Assembly (NCBI GenBank): GCA_948470475.1
Contig: OX419338.1
Location: forward strand, 9,285,350-9,349,349
Source of the DNA: Galaxea fascicularis
Lineage: Eukaryota > Cnidaria > Anthozoa > Scleractinia > Euphylliidae
Direction: 5' to 3'
Length of the DNA: 64,000 nucleotides
How positions within the stretch are numbered: the stretch's first letter is position 1; each line of letters opens with the position of its first letter. The notes below the pieces were generated by a model that saw only the letters and a program-made list of their open reading frames with translations, was not told the DNA's origin and ran no database searches. Of the stretch, positions 12,201 to 24,300 are shown in pieces. Both the position numbers and the translations under genes were made by a program.

Positions 12201-15153
12201 CAATAATTTTGTTATAGATGTGATTAAGCTTGACATGGTTTGCGGATCAAGCATTTGAGATAAGTTTGTACAAGCTGAAGCTCTGCTTCTGTCTAAAACC
12301 TCAAATTTGATCGCTATTTAAACAGGGCTCGAAATTAAAAATTACAAATAAGCCGCAATTTTGCGACTAGATATGAACATTTAGTCGCAAGTTCAAATTT
12401 TAGTCGCAAAACTAAATAACCACGTGACAATTAGTATGGGTAATCGCATGGAGCCGAATAATAAAATGAAGGATTTTAAATCATCACGCGTGTTTCCAAA
12501 GTTTCTGAAATTGCCTGAGTCGCGCAGTGACGGGGGAATTTTATTAACTTCTTAAAACACAAGTGATGATATTAATCCTTAATTTTACGAGGAAACATGC
12601 GATTACTTATTTATTACTTAAATAAACTTTTCGCCTGGTCGATTTCCTCATTTAATAGATGACTTTGGAAACAAAAGTTAAATCGCTTTCATCCGACTTT
12701 CTTCAAACGCTAAGAATCAACTGCACGAGAACAGAGAAGTGTGTAAACAGTAATCTCGGGTCGTCGCGTTTTATTATGCATTCAAAATATGAGCCTTTTT
12801 CCTTTGTCTAAAGAAACCGCTGTAAATGGCGATTGATCGAGGGAATGGCGTTGTGTACCTAACATCGCAGGTACTTCAGACTGAAACAAAATTCAACATG
12901 AGAAGCAAAATGATGTAAATATTCTAGCAAATGTACCGGCAAAGTAGCAACTGCCATCCCTTTTATTTCGTAATGGCGAAGGTAAAAATCAGTCGCAAAT
13001 GTGCGACTCCTCCAGACGTTTTACAGGGTTCGCACTCGCCTTGAAAGTCCTTGAATTGAAAATTAAAAATTCAAGGCCTTAAAAGTCCTTGAAATTTGTT
13101 GCCAATTTTACTCAACAAAGCTTCACAAGTATCTGAGACGAAACACTCTCTACTTCGAGCATCTGATGTGGCATAATATTGGCTTGATTTTGCCCCTCAT
13201 GGAGTCCTTGAAAGATGGAAAAATGTGTCCTTGAAAGGCCTGGAAAAGTCCTTGAATTTTTGGTCGAAAAAAGTGTACGAACCCTGGTTTTAGTCGCAAA
13301 TGCGACTGTATTGGTCGCGATTTCGAGCTCTGTTATTACTGCGGCAATTTGTCGATGATGGAGGTGGTTCCACTAACTGACCATAAATTATATTGCTTTT
13401 CTTGGAAGCTGTTGTTTAACCTGCTGTCAGCCCGTCAAATTTTTCTCATCTACTGTCATCTAAGATTTACCTTTGCTCAACCACAGCATCATGAATTTAC
13501 GATGTCCACTATTTGCTGCTGTCTAATGAAAATAATGATCCTAAAGAAAGCAAAGGAAAATAGCTGTAAAAGCGGGGTTGGGTGTTAATAAATTACAATC
13601 CAGATAATTGTGCCAATGTCCCTAATTTAATGTCTTTATTGTGGGGTTAATCTCTTACTATTCAGGTGATTGACACCCAACCTATCCCTGGCTTGGTGAT
13701 TTCTCCGAAGGAGGGAGTTGTCCCTGTGGGAGGAACAGCAGAACTGAAGGTGTGTTCCCTTAATGTTCTAGAATTGTATGAAGTTGGAAAGAATGAAATA
13801 AGTTAGGTCGCTCAGGCATGATTACAGTGCGAGGACAACAGTGAACCCACACTGGAGTTGAGTGTTGTCTTTGAGGCGCTTGTAGGGCAGAGATTTTTCT
13901 CATCTACTGTTCAAAGTATTTGGATCTCTCTCAAGTACTACTATAGATTACCCGTTTACTTATGGAGTCACGATCTTGAAGTGAATAGCAGATCAAATTT
14001 CCAATGAGACTTTCATTCAGACGATTTCTTCCTCACTTTTTGCTGTACTAAATTGCATTTAGCCACATACCATGACATAAATACCAAATACGTTTGCTAA
14101 AAGGTCTGGAAAGCAGAAGTTCTGTCGAAGCATGTCTTACAAAATCAAACAATGAAGTTGTCCTTTTTCTTTAATTTAAATACGTTTGCTTTGTAGGTGG
14201 AGTTCACTCCCAACAGTATACACAAGTTTGACACTCACATTCAGGTGAATGTGCGAGGGTGGAAGACCATCTCACTCAGAGTAGGAGGGACTATCGAGCC
14301 TCCGTGTGTGGACATTGACGTCGTAAGTTTTGTTTTAATAGAGAGATTAAGCATGACGTTTACGGCCAACGGCAAACGGGAAACGGCAGGCTCCTGCTCA
14401 TCACAAAAGCGAGAAAATTCTCTCATTTTAACTCTCATAAGCGGAATAGCCTTCTGCTTCCAACTCCGTCGGTTTAATTTTCATTAGAATATAGCGCTCC
14501 AGATGTTTCTGATTACGACTCCGACTCCGACTCCGACTCCGACTCCGTCGCCAGTGAAAACCAGCCTGAAGAAGATGCTCTCAGTGTGTGTATTTGGCGG
14601 AAGTGATCCTTTGGAAAGGATCCTGAAACAGTAAAGACTGAGACTGCTTGCTCGTTCTCAGGGTACTGGTTCACCCATTACCATGGGAGTGAATCGTTTT
14701 TCTCGAGTGTGCAGTGGTGTGGAAAACTGAAGAAAGGTTGCGGGGATTGTACTTATCTGAATGACTCACTATGTTGACAGTTTGAGTGAGATAGTGTAGT
14801 GGTTCTTTATGCAGCATTATTTTCTTTCTTGTTTCAGAATTCGTTTCAGTTTGGTGGAGTCCACTGTGGTGCTTTAGCAACTGTAAAGTTCAAACTCAGC
14901 AACATGGTATTGTAAAAAAACTTAGTCTGTATAAATTTACATGTAAAACTGATGTTGTCTTAGTGTTGTTTTGGGACAAAAATGTGCGTGACGACAAGTC
15001 CTTGCTTTCTGCTACTCAGACTCGCACTCAAGCTGACATGGTGTTTGATCTGAGCAGATTCCTGGATTTTTCACTTAAATTCCTGGACACTGATCTTGAA
15101 GGTATTGAATATGTTCGTAGTGGTACTTAAAGCACACCACAAGAAGAGACAAA

Positions 15154-15205
<52 letters not shown>

Positions 15206-15256
15206 ACCTGGTGTTGATGTTTTATGTCTTTAGTGTGAACACATACACGACGTACA

Positions 15257-15303
<47 letters not shown>

Positions 15304-18300
15304 AATAAAACTGATCTTTTCTTTATGTCATTATGACTATGTCGTTATGTCATGTCGCCAGTGTGAACCAGGCCTAACGGGTGATCTTGCTTGTCGTGCA
15401 GTCAACATGCAGGCCTAGCTTTGATTTGTTTGATCGAAGGGTCGCTGGTGCAAGTCACTTTTTCTATAAGTTTTGTTTTTCCCCGTACACAGGGTAATTA
15501 GCACCTTTCATTATCGGTTTTCTGTTAGTAAGTATTCAGATACTCAGATACACTGCAACATGGCTCGGGGAAGCATTAAACCTAATAAAACTCTTGGGGA
15601 AATCCCATGTTGGACCAGCATAACATCTGCGCAGAGGAGTAAAATTATAGAAATAAAGATACGAGCATCGAATTGGTCCTTTGAATTTATTGATGTTTAT
15701 TTGTTGTAATCATCAGATAATCCAGTTGATGACGGCAATGGTATCTACCATGTTTCCCTGAAAAGTCAACAAGTCATGGAGTGTGCTCTGGAATTTCAGC
15801 CTTCTGAGGTATCGTTTGCATCTTGATGTTTAATCAATTTAAGAAAGAGGACAATTTGTCTGATTTCAGTTACAAAATATCTTTCGACAGAACGTCTGTC
15901 GTCTTCAGTTGTTGTCGAAACATGTTTTACGAAATTAAACAAGTTGTCCTTTCTCTTAAATGTATTACGTTTCTTCTGTATGCGGGACCTTTTGGCAACA
16001 TTATTCATGTTTAGTCGGATAATATTCAATTGATTACGGAAATTGATTACAATTTCCTGTATTGTTGCTGTCGGTTTTAACAAACGAAAACAATTTCTGC
16101 ATGAACTGTGGCCGTACCATTGCCATAGCTGATGATTGCTTTGTCCTTCACTTGCCAGGTTGCTTCATACGATTTTATCATCCCCGTTGGCATCAATCAC
16201 ACGGTAGCGCCTACTCCAGCACCATCAATGTTCCCCCCGACACCAGCCCCTTCACATATGAATTGGACCATCTCAGAACTCATGACTCCAGCGCCCTCAC
16301 TGGTGGATGTAGCGACTCCAAGTCGCCGCGTGCTGGCAACAGCGTTACGTCCTCCTCTGCAGTTGTCACACTCTGTTCTTGAGTTCCATCTTCCATCTGG
16401 TTATTTTGAGCTTGGTATCGAATCAGGGGCAGGACGAGCACAGGTTAGCATCCGCTGTATCGTACCTTATGTTAGCTGTCTTGAATACTATTGAACTCAG
16501 TGGGGTGTTTTCTTTTATTGGGGAGTTTTGAAATCTAACAACTACAAGCAACACGTTTCTGTTATTTTGCACTTCTTGTACGTTGTTGCGATCATTGACG
16601 TTTAACTTTAAGTGCCAAAGAATGAGTTCGCACAACTTTGCTTACATGCGCTCTAGGTATGAAATTTCTTGGTCGTAACATACAGTCGTATTCAGAGAGA
16701 GTCTTGGCTAAGTATCATATTGCTTTAATCTACGGCCCCGATAGTGGACGCGGAAAACAAAACTTGGAAGTAGTTTTATGGCATTCACTGAGAAATCACC
16801 TTGTTGAACAACACTTTTTATCTCTCAACAGGGCTGTTTGTTTGTCAACAACAGCAGTCAAACACTGTCATGGACATTGCACACCAAGGCTGCGGGGCCG
16901 TTTCTGGAGGATGGCACCTTTAAATTCCTTCACAGGACGGGTTCACCCTTCACCCCATCATCAGCAAGAAAGAAAAGTGTCATCCCTGATATCACCTTGG
17001 ACAGTGGGGAGACCTTTCAACTTGGAGTGCTATTCACTCCACGTAAGGAAATTTACCATGCTTCCTTTTGGTTTTCACAATGTCCCACGTTTCTTTTAGG
17101 GGCCGGTTTTTTTCTTAATCACCAGTACTTTGGTTGCTTGGAGCATTTTACCCTTACAATTTCATTATTTCAGCGCGAAGTATTTAGCCAGATTTAATTA
17201 CAGGCCTTCTAATTGTCTGTGCAAAGTTGTCGGTTTCTTCTATCTACAGTATTAAGTAACTATCTTATAATGCCGTTTTTGGACTATTTTCTAAGCTAGC
17301 TAGTGTGTGAAACTTCCATGTGATAATAAGAGCTCTCTTGTTTTTCTCCACAGCGAGACCTGGTCTGTTTGTGGCGCATGTACCCGTGCTTCTGAATGGG
17401 AACCGAGACGTTCCTTATCGTACCTTGACCCTCAAGGGGGAACTTCTTTCACCTAACATCAAGTTCGATCCAGAATGCCTTAGGCTAACACCTGTACCAC
17501 TTGCAACTCAAGTTTCTGTCGATTTTAATATAATTGCGACAGGATACAGGAGGTACGTCAAAACCATTAACCTATTTTTTCCTCCTTTCCTCTGTAATGC
17601 ATTTGAGGATCTTTGGTGGAGTATTCTTCGTTACAATTTAACTTATACTAGCATTAAGCAAGATAGCTTGCTTTATAAAGTTGTTGTGAGAGCACACACC
17701 TCTCACTCGTCGGGTTGAACGGATTGAGTCAAAATCCAGACACGATTCTATGTGGGTCAGGTTTTCCTAGTCCAAAGATTTTCCCCGAGTTTCTCACTAT
17801 CTTTTTTTTTCCGTCCAAATAAAAACTAATGAATATGAAAAATTATCGTCCACTCCCAACATCTGTGATCCATTTGTTAGTAGGTAATACACTGTATTAT
17901 GCTCAGTCTTAATCTCATTAGTTTCCTTCATTTCTATTTGGTTTTCTGCAAACGTAGTGTCGACGTGGACTGAAATGGGAGTACTGAAACAAATTATTGT
18001 TCCTTTGTTAGTCAGCATCTAACGCCTTTTATGCAAAGATGATTTTCTCTTTTTTCACTATCCGTTTACTTATTGTGTTTCCACTTCTGTCAGAGCGTCA
18101 GTGTTGGATTATGAAATCCCCGAGGTGGAACTGGAAGATGGCAGCTTGCAATCCGTGCTGGAACTGTCTTTTCCGGATGGACAGTCAATTCAGCCGTGTT
18201 GTATAAATGACGATAAAGGAGAACCTTGTGTGATTCCGTGTACTGTTACATTCCAGTCATCTAGCCCCGTGTCTTTTACTACAGCTGTTGTCTTTACGGA

Positions 18301-21300
18301 CGGAAAGGAAAGGTATCATCACAATAAGTATTATAACAGTGAAAAAAGACAGATGTACTGTTCAATTTTTCGAGAGAAAAAGTCAGGGTCTTACGTGGGA
18401 CTCATGCGCCTTCCTTTTGTACAGTGATTTTAACCTTTAATTACCAAGTTACTCTCTTCTCTGCTCTGAGAGGCTTTTCTCCGTGTACTCCGGTTTACCC
18501 CCCCCCCCCCCCCTCCAAAACCAACATTTGATTTGATTTGAGAATTAAAGATTCAGAATTGTAAAGCTTTCTTTGTAAGGCGCATTTGAAAACGTACGTT
18601 TAATTTGCACGGTATAAATAAATATTTATTATTGTTTATTTCAGGTACGAACTACCAGTGATTGCTACAGCTGACAACTGTCTCTTGTCGTCTTATCCTT
18701 TCCTGGCTGCTCACCAAACAGACTTCCACATCATCTGCAAACAACAAGGAATCTCAATTCTGGATAAACAAGAGGACACTCAAGACCTTCCCCCAGGGGA
18801 ACCTGTTTTTATGCCTTGTGTTACCCCGAACCGTCCCCCCACAGTAATGTCCACTAGTGCCACAAGTACCAGCTTTGCCATCAGTACATCCACCTACCCT
18901 GAGTCAAGTAATGAAGCTACATCGTCCACGTACCCTTCCACGCCCCATCACGGGGAGTCACAGCAAGTGGGTGCTGTTAGAGGGGTGTCTGATGGTTCTG
19001 ATGGTAATGGGACCTTTGTTTTGGTTCCTGGGATGGAGAGCGAAGAGAGAAAATTCATAAGGAAAGTTGTAAACGCTGTGCAGAGGTGCGGGAATTTAAC
19101 CACTTGTGTTGAAACTTGCTTGACTAATTGTGTGATTAAACGTTATATATCGGCTAGCGGTTGTGAAATGTCTCTTAGTGACATCACTCAACTGTGGCCA
19201 TGGAGTCATTTATCAAAAAAATTTTAAGGAATTGTTTTCGGCAAGGCTTTGTTTTTGGTGAAATGATTTATTTATCAAACAGAATCGTGCGCTTCAAGTT
19301 GAGTTGGGCTGTCCAACAAGAAAGCAGCCCTAAAAGATCTGGAAACACTAAGCTAATAACGGAGCTTTGAAATTCACAAATTCTCTAGTTTATTGACGAT
19401 ATAAAGCTTTTTGACTTTTTAACTCATGAGGGGTTTGAAAAATATCAACCGGCTCCCCGTGTTTGAATTTTTTCAATACATGTGTGTTTTTCGCATGGAT
19501 TTCCAGAGATCTTCAAGATTCCATTCAAGTGCTGGAATAACGAAGAAGAATTCGAATGTTCATTTCATTCTAGGAAATATTGGTCACGTGTGACGTAGAC
19601 TGACTGTAAAACAGCGGGGGGAAGGGGGGGGCTCTTTTTGTTTGAAGGAGAGAGGGGAGGCTGAGTCTCATTTTCACTTTACTTTTCCCAGAGCATCATG
19701 TTAAGAAGACTTTGCAGTGAAGCTGTGATAACGTTCAAAGGTTAATCAAAACCTTCTCCCTCCTGTATTCTCAACAAAACATCTCTGTTGTTCCAGGTAC
19801 TTCTCATCACAGGGATGGTCTGGCGGGCCCTACCCAATAACCACACCACAGTCCCTGCGATCAGCACTTCAGGACACCAGTGATCCCCAAACAGGTGGTA
19901 CAGGGGCTGCACGAACATCCAACTGGGATAATAATTCAAAGAAAGAAGCGAGATCAGTGTTTGATCTGGTGGGCCATTTGTGTGGGCGGCCTGTGCCCGG
20001 GATTCCATTGGCGTCCACTCTTCCAACATGTCCCGTGGACCGTGTTCGTCAGAGCCACTGGATGTACGCTACACTGCTCACTTTCCTAAGGTATGAATAG
20101 AGGTACTTTTACTGTTTACAAAAGTGAATTCTCGCAGACCTAGGTCGAGATGGGAAGAAGAGTTACTGGCAAACTCGGGACAAGCGAACGTTATAAGACA
20201 GGTGGGACAAGTTCCGATTTTGCCCGTGAATACTTCATCCCATCCTGACCATTTACCCCTGGATCTCCGAGGCTTACAAAAGTGGCGTTACATTTTACAG
20301 CTAAAATTTTGGCAAACTCTTATCTATTGCTAACCCTGATCCATACCCTCTGGGTATCTTACCCGATTTTCTAATGAACATGATCAACAGGGGACAAGGT
20401 GCTATGTTATCACATGTTAAACCAGAGGATTTATTGGATGCTGCTGACTATCAGCGTTGGCGCAAAATACAAACGAAACTCCAAGGTAAAGATGAGGAAG
20501 AGCTGTCTAACGACGGGAGCACAAGCAAGATGGAAGAGGCTCAGTTTGAGGCCACCTCTGCTCAATCCTGGACTCACATTCTGACACAACTAGTCAAGGT
20601 ACCTTGAGAAAAATTATAGTTAGATTTGATGCCGTAACTACAGTGGGTAAAATAGACCGGGAGGTTTTGTTTGCATGGACTCGTGGCAGGGAGGTGGAGT
20701 TAGTGTAACCAAAATGCTTTATACGCGAACAAAAAAAAAAGTGTCATGATCAGTTATCAGTTTTTAATAGTGTTCCAACAGATTACCCTCGTGTAATTAA
20801 TTAAACTGTGACACCGTTTAAACAGATCTTGGTTACTTCGGCAACAAGCTCAGTAAAGGGGCAACGGATGTGACGATTTTTTTGTTACCTTTCTCAACAT
20901 GTTTGTCAGTATTGTACCCACTGAAACGTTTGATAATGATAAGTGTTGCTAACTTTTCGCAATTAGAGCGAATTAATGTATTTCCTACGGTTCGAATCTA
21001 CTAGATTTGTATTGTTTTTTCGTGCAAGTCTTTAACCTCTTGATGTTTCACGTCAGGTTTTTATACTGAGCCGTATCACCCCACATCAGTACAAGAAGGT
21101 CCAGATACCCAATAAGAACGCTCCACTGCCAGAGCTGAATCCAGATCCGCTGACCAGCAATGTCTACAGCGTGGGCGAGCGGATCTTGTTAGGTTGGATC
21201 AATCATCATTATAACATACAGAGAAAGATCAGCTGGCCCGAAGCTATTGGTGGTGAGAAATTGACGTTGTCTTTGTGGAACGTTAGTCTAATCCTCAATC

Positions 21301-24300
21301 TTCAGAGATGCTTTTCAATATATTGAGCACTGGTGGAGTAGTATACTATACTGTTTGCTGAAATCGTTCCTCAATGATATCTCTCTGTGTCAGCTGTACA
21401 GGTAAAAGCACTAAACTCTTCGGATCAGCTGCTTCGATTTGTCTAACCTGTGTTTAAATCTTTCACTGTGATAACTTTTTTGCTCCCTTTCTATCGAACT
21501 AGCTTTCTTTAAATTGCATTCACTTTGCCATAACATTATTTTACGATGATTGTTTTAGGTTCCAGCCCACCCTGTCGTTGGATTGTAAACTTTGACGTTG
21601 ATTTCATGGATGGACTGGTGCTAGCTGCACTTGTGGGCGCTCATGTCCCATTTGTGGTAAGTGATTTCATATTGGATTTGTATAGTCAGGATTTTTGCTT
21701 CTTTCAGTGTTTAAAAAAAAATCCATTATCCGCAGGAATATTTCAGCAGAAAGTACAAGCAGTTAGTTTTGTTAACCTGGAAAGAGAATAGAAAAAAAAT
21801 AAAGGACAAACGATTTGGCAAAAGAGGCAACAAAGTATTCAATGGCAAACTCGAAAAAATGACCGGTGTAAGTAAAATCAAGATGTTCAAGATCTTTTAT
21901 TTGCGATAAACTTTTGAACCCCAAAATGCCCAACCCATAGCAAATAATATCTTGCCATTTTTCTGAACTCGGTACCTATTTTTAGGAATAAAAGCAAACA
22001 AGGGCCAATGCGAAGTCGCTGCACTTTAGGTGGTTTTTAATTGAGCATCGTGAAGCCAAAACCAAAGCAATTACTCCAGCCAATCACAACAGACCGAAAC
22101 AGAGCAGTGAACCAATCAGAATACGAAGTAATTACATGTAACCAGCGCCAAGCGAGGGGAAATACGTGCTTGGAAGTCGCCATTGGTATCAGTTTTCTTC
22201 TCATTGGTTGAAAAAGTGGCACGCGTTTTGCTGGCCAATCACAGAGCGAAGCAATGCAAACACAATTACCATTCGGCGCTCAAATGAAAAGCGATCTATC
22301 TATTTTTCGTGTGAATCTCATGTTCCTTTGTTTTCAGATTCCAACTCATCTGTATTCAATGTATACACGCCCCAGTAAGGGAGAGCAATGTCTTCATAAC
22401 GCGCTCAAGGTTGTTGAAGCACTTAGACATATTGGCGTGGATTATGACATACAGGTCAGTCAAAAAATGCGATCGTTTGAAAGTCTCTGAATACGGATTA
22501 CTTGCTGTAGTGAAGTCATCACTGACTACGATTTTTTTCTGGGTACGATTTTCTTTGTCTTAATCTTTTTATTTACAAAACGTCGGCACTAAATGTACAC
22601 CCTAACGGACACAAACAGAATCGTGCAAAAAGAAAAACATTACAGCAAAGCAATGCGAAGGACAACGTTATAAATTCGTCCCCTTCCATTCATTTAATAT
22701 GAATGACGGACGTGTTGTTTTTATTTTAAAGGACGAAATTCTAGGACCTTGGTGCTAACGTTCTGTCCTTGTTTTTTTTTTTCTTTTTCTCTCTTCCTAA
22801 CAGCCAACAGACTTGACAGAGCCAAACCCGATCACAATCTTGCTGTTATGCATTCATCTGTATCAGCGGCTTCCGCACTACCTACCGCGCGCAACTGTTA
22901 GCTTTGAAGGTCCACTCCACGGCACAATTACCAAACATGTAAGTTAGTAGAATCATCAAGCCCGTGCCTCAGTATGTGGTCTTCAGAATTTCTAAGCACA
23001 GTTTGACTCCTTCGAATTCGTGATCCTTTTAGCAACTCAAAAAGTAGGTTTGGTTTTAAAAGCAGTTTTGAATGCTGAACTCTTACAAAAGTTAAAATCG
23101 GAGACTTGTACATTCGTTTATTCGGACGGTAAGTCAGTCGATTGGTCGATCGTCTGTTCGATGGTCAGTCGGACATTCGTTTTCTTTTTTATGTTGTACT
23201 TGTATTTCTATCTATTTGTATTTTTCTATCCTCAGGTTCGCCTTCAGAACCCAAGTACCAAGCCACTCGTGTATCAGGCACTTTTGGCGGGAAAAGACGC
23301 TGCTAACTTTCGGCTTCCAATGGGCGACATTATACAGGTGAGTGCGAAACTGTAGGGACCGCGCAGGGAGAGAGGCCGGGGGGACAGCCTTTCCACCACC
23401 CCCCACATTTTTTTGTGAAAAAAAGGATAATTTAGTAAAATACATTTGCAAAAGTGAAAAGCACTTTCACGGGATAATGGTGGTCGGCTAACCCTGGCGG
23501 ACCTCTCGGGAAAACATCCAAGTCTGACGGAATAAGTCTTATGAAGTAAACTGACTTAGGTGCGTTTTAACCAGTTTTAGAGTCAACCCCCTCCCCTCAG
23601 TTGAAGAGGCGGAAGCGGCCCCCCACACTTTAAAAATTGCTCCGGAGGCCCTGAACTGTCAATGGACAAGCGAGACGGCTAGAATGTAACAGAAAATGTA
23701 TTTCCACAATGCTGCTTTCTTTCACGGGGCTCGTTGATCTCGAGCAGGTTACAAAAACTTTGCCAAAAGTTTTTGCTTGTACAGTATTCGTGAAATTTGT
23801 TGAGAAGTGAGAGAAAAACTGGTGAAATTGTCCAGATTACACTCCAAAATAAAGAGTCGTTGTCCGTATGAGGCACTGTAATACCAAATCTTTACTAATG
23901 ACAGATCTTTACCGTCATCAAAGCTACCAATACCCTAATTTTGCAATTGATCAATAGAGTTGAAACCTAGAAATAGAATTTATAGGGGTACATTTTCATT
24001 GAAATGACGAACATAAAACCCGCGCAAAAATAAGTTAGAGATTTGAATTTACTGACAAACGCTAGTGCTTTTGATGAGCAGGGTTGCGGCAGTTGTGAAA
24101 ACGCTCGTTTTCAATCAATGTGGCTTCAATTCCCGTACTCGGCGTCATAAGTGGGCTGAGTTCGTTGGTTCTCTTTTCTGCTCCCAAGTTTTTCTCCAGG
24201 TACTCCGGTTTTTCCCTCTCCCCAAAACGCAACATTTGATTTGAGAATTGTATGGAATTTGGAATCAGTGTAGAGATTAAGAATTGTTTGTAAGGCGCAT

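Larger units (their letters stand above)
8777..15808 (+). other. CFAP47: CFAP47 exons 13-23 (residues 679-1068), ASH-like modules
   Basis: Exons: 8777-8880, 9194-9306, 9768-9901, 9997-10107, 10846-10976, 11674-11796, 13666-13749, 14197-14322, 14838-14906, 15020-15101, 15717-15808. Module starts such as SLMDFGQVCLRSVSSKDLMI, RLLFGSVALHLTTVRTVSLK and SFQFGGVHCGALATVKFKLS repeat at about 100-130 residues. Exons are short and introns carry many repeats. Exons 21 and 22 (69 and 82 nt) are easily missed, but phase across 14906/15020/15717 demands them. Confidence 0.82.

Noticed and set aside
14513..14550. CRISPR-like or tandem coding repeat
   Set aside because: A simple hexamer run without spacers and without an enclosing frame.
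19742..20029. 95-codon minus-strand frame opposite exon 29
   Set aside because: Antisense shadow of a coding exon; the plus-strand reading is conserved CFAP47 sequence.
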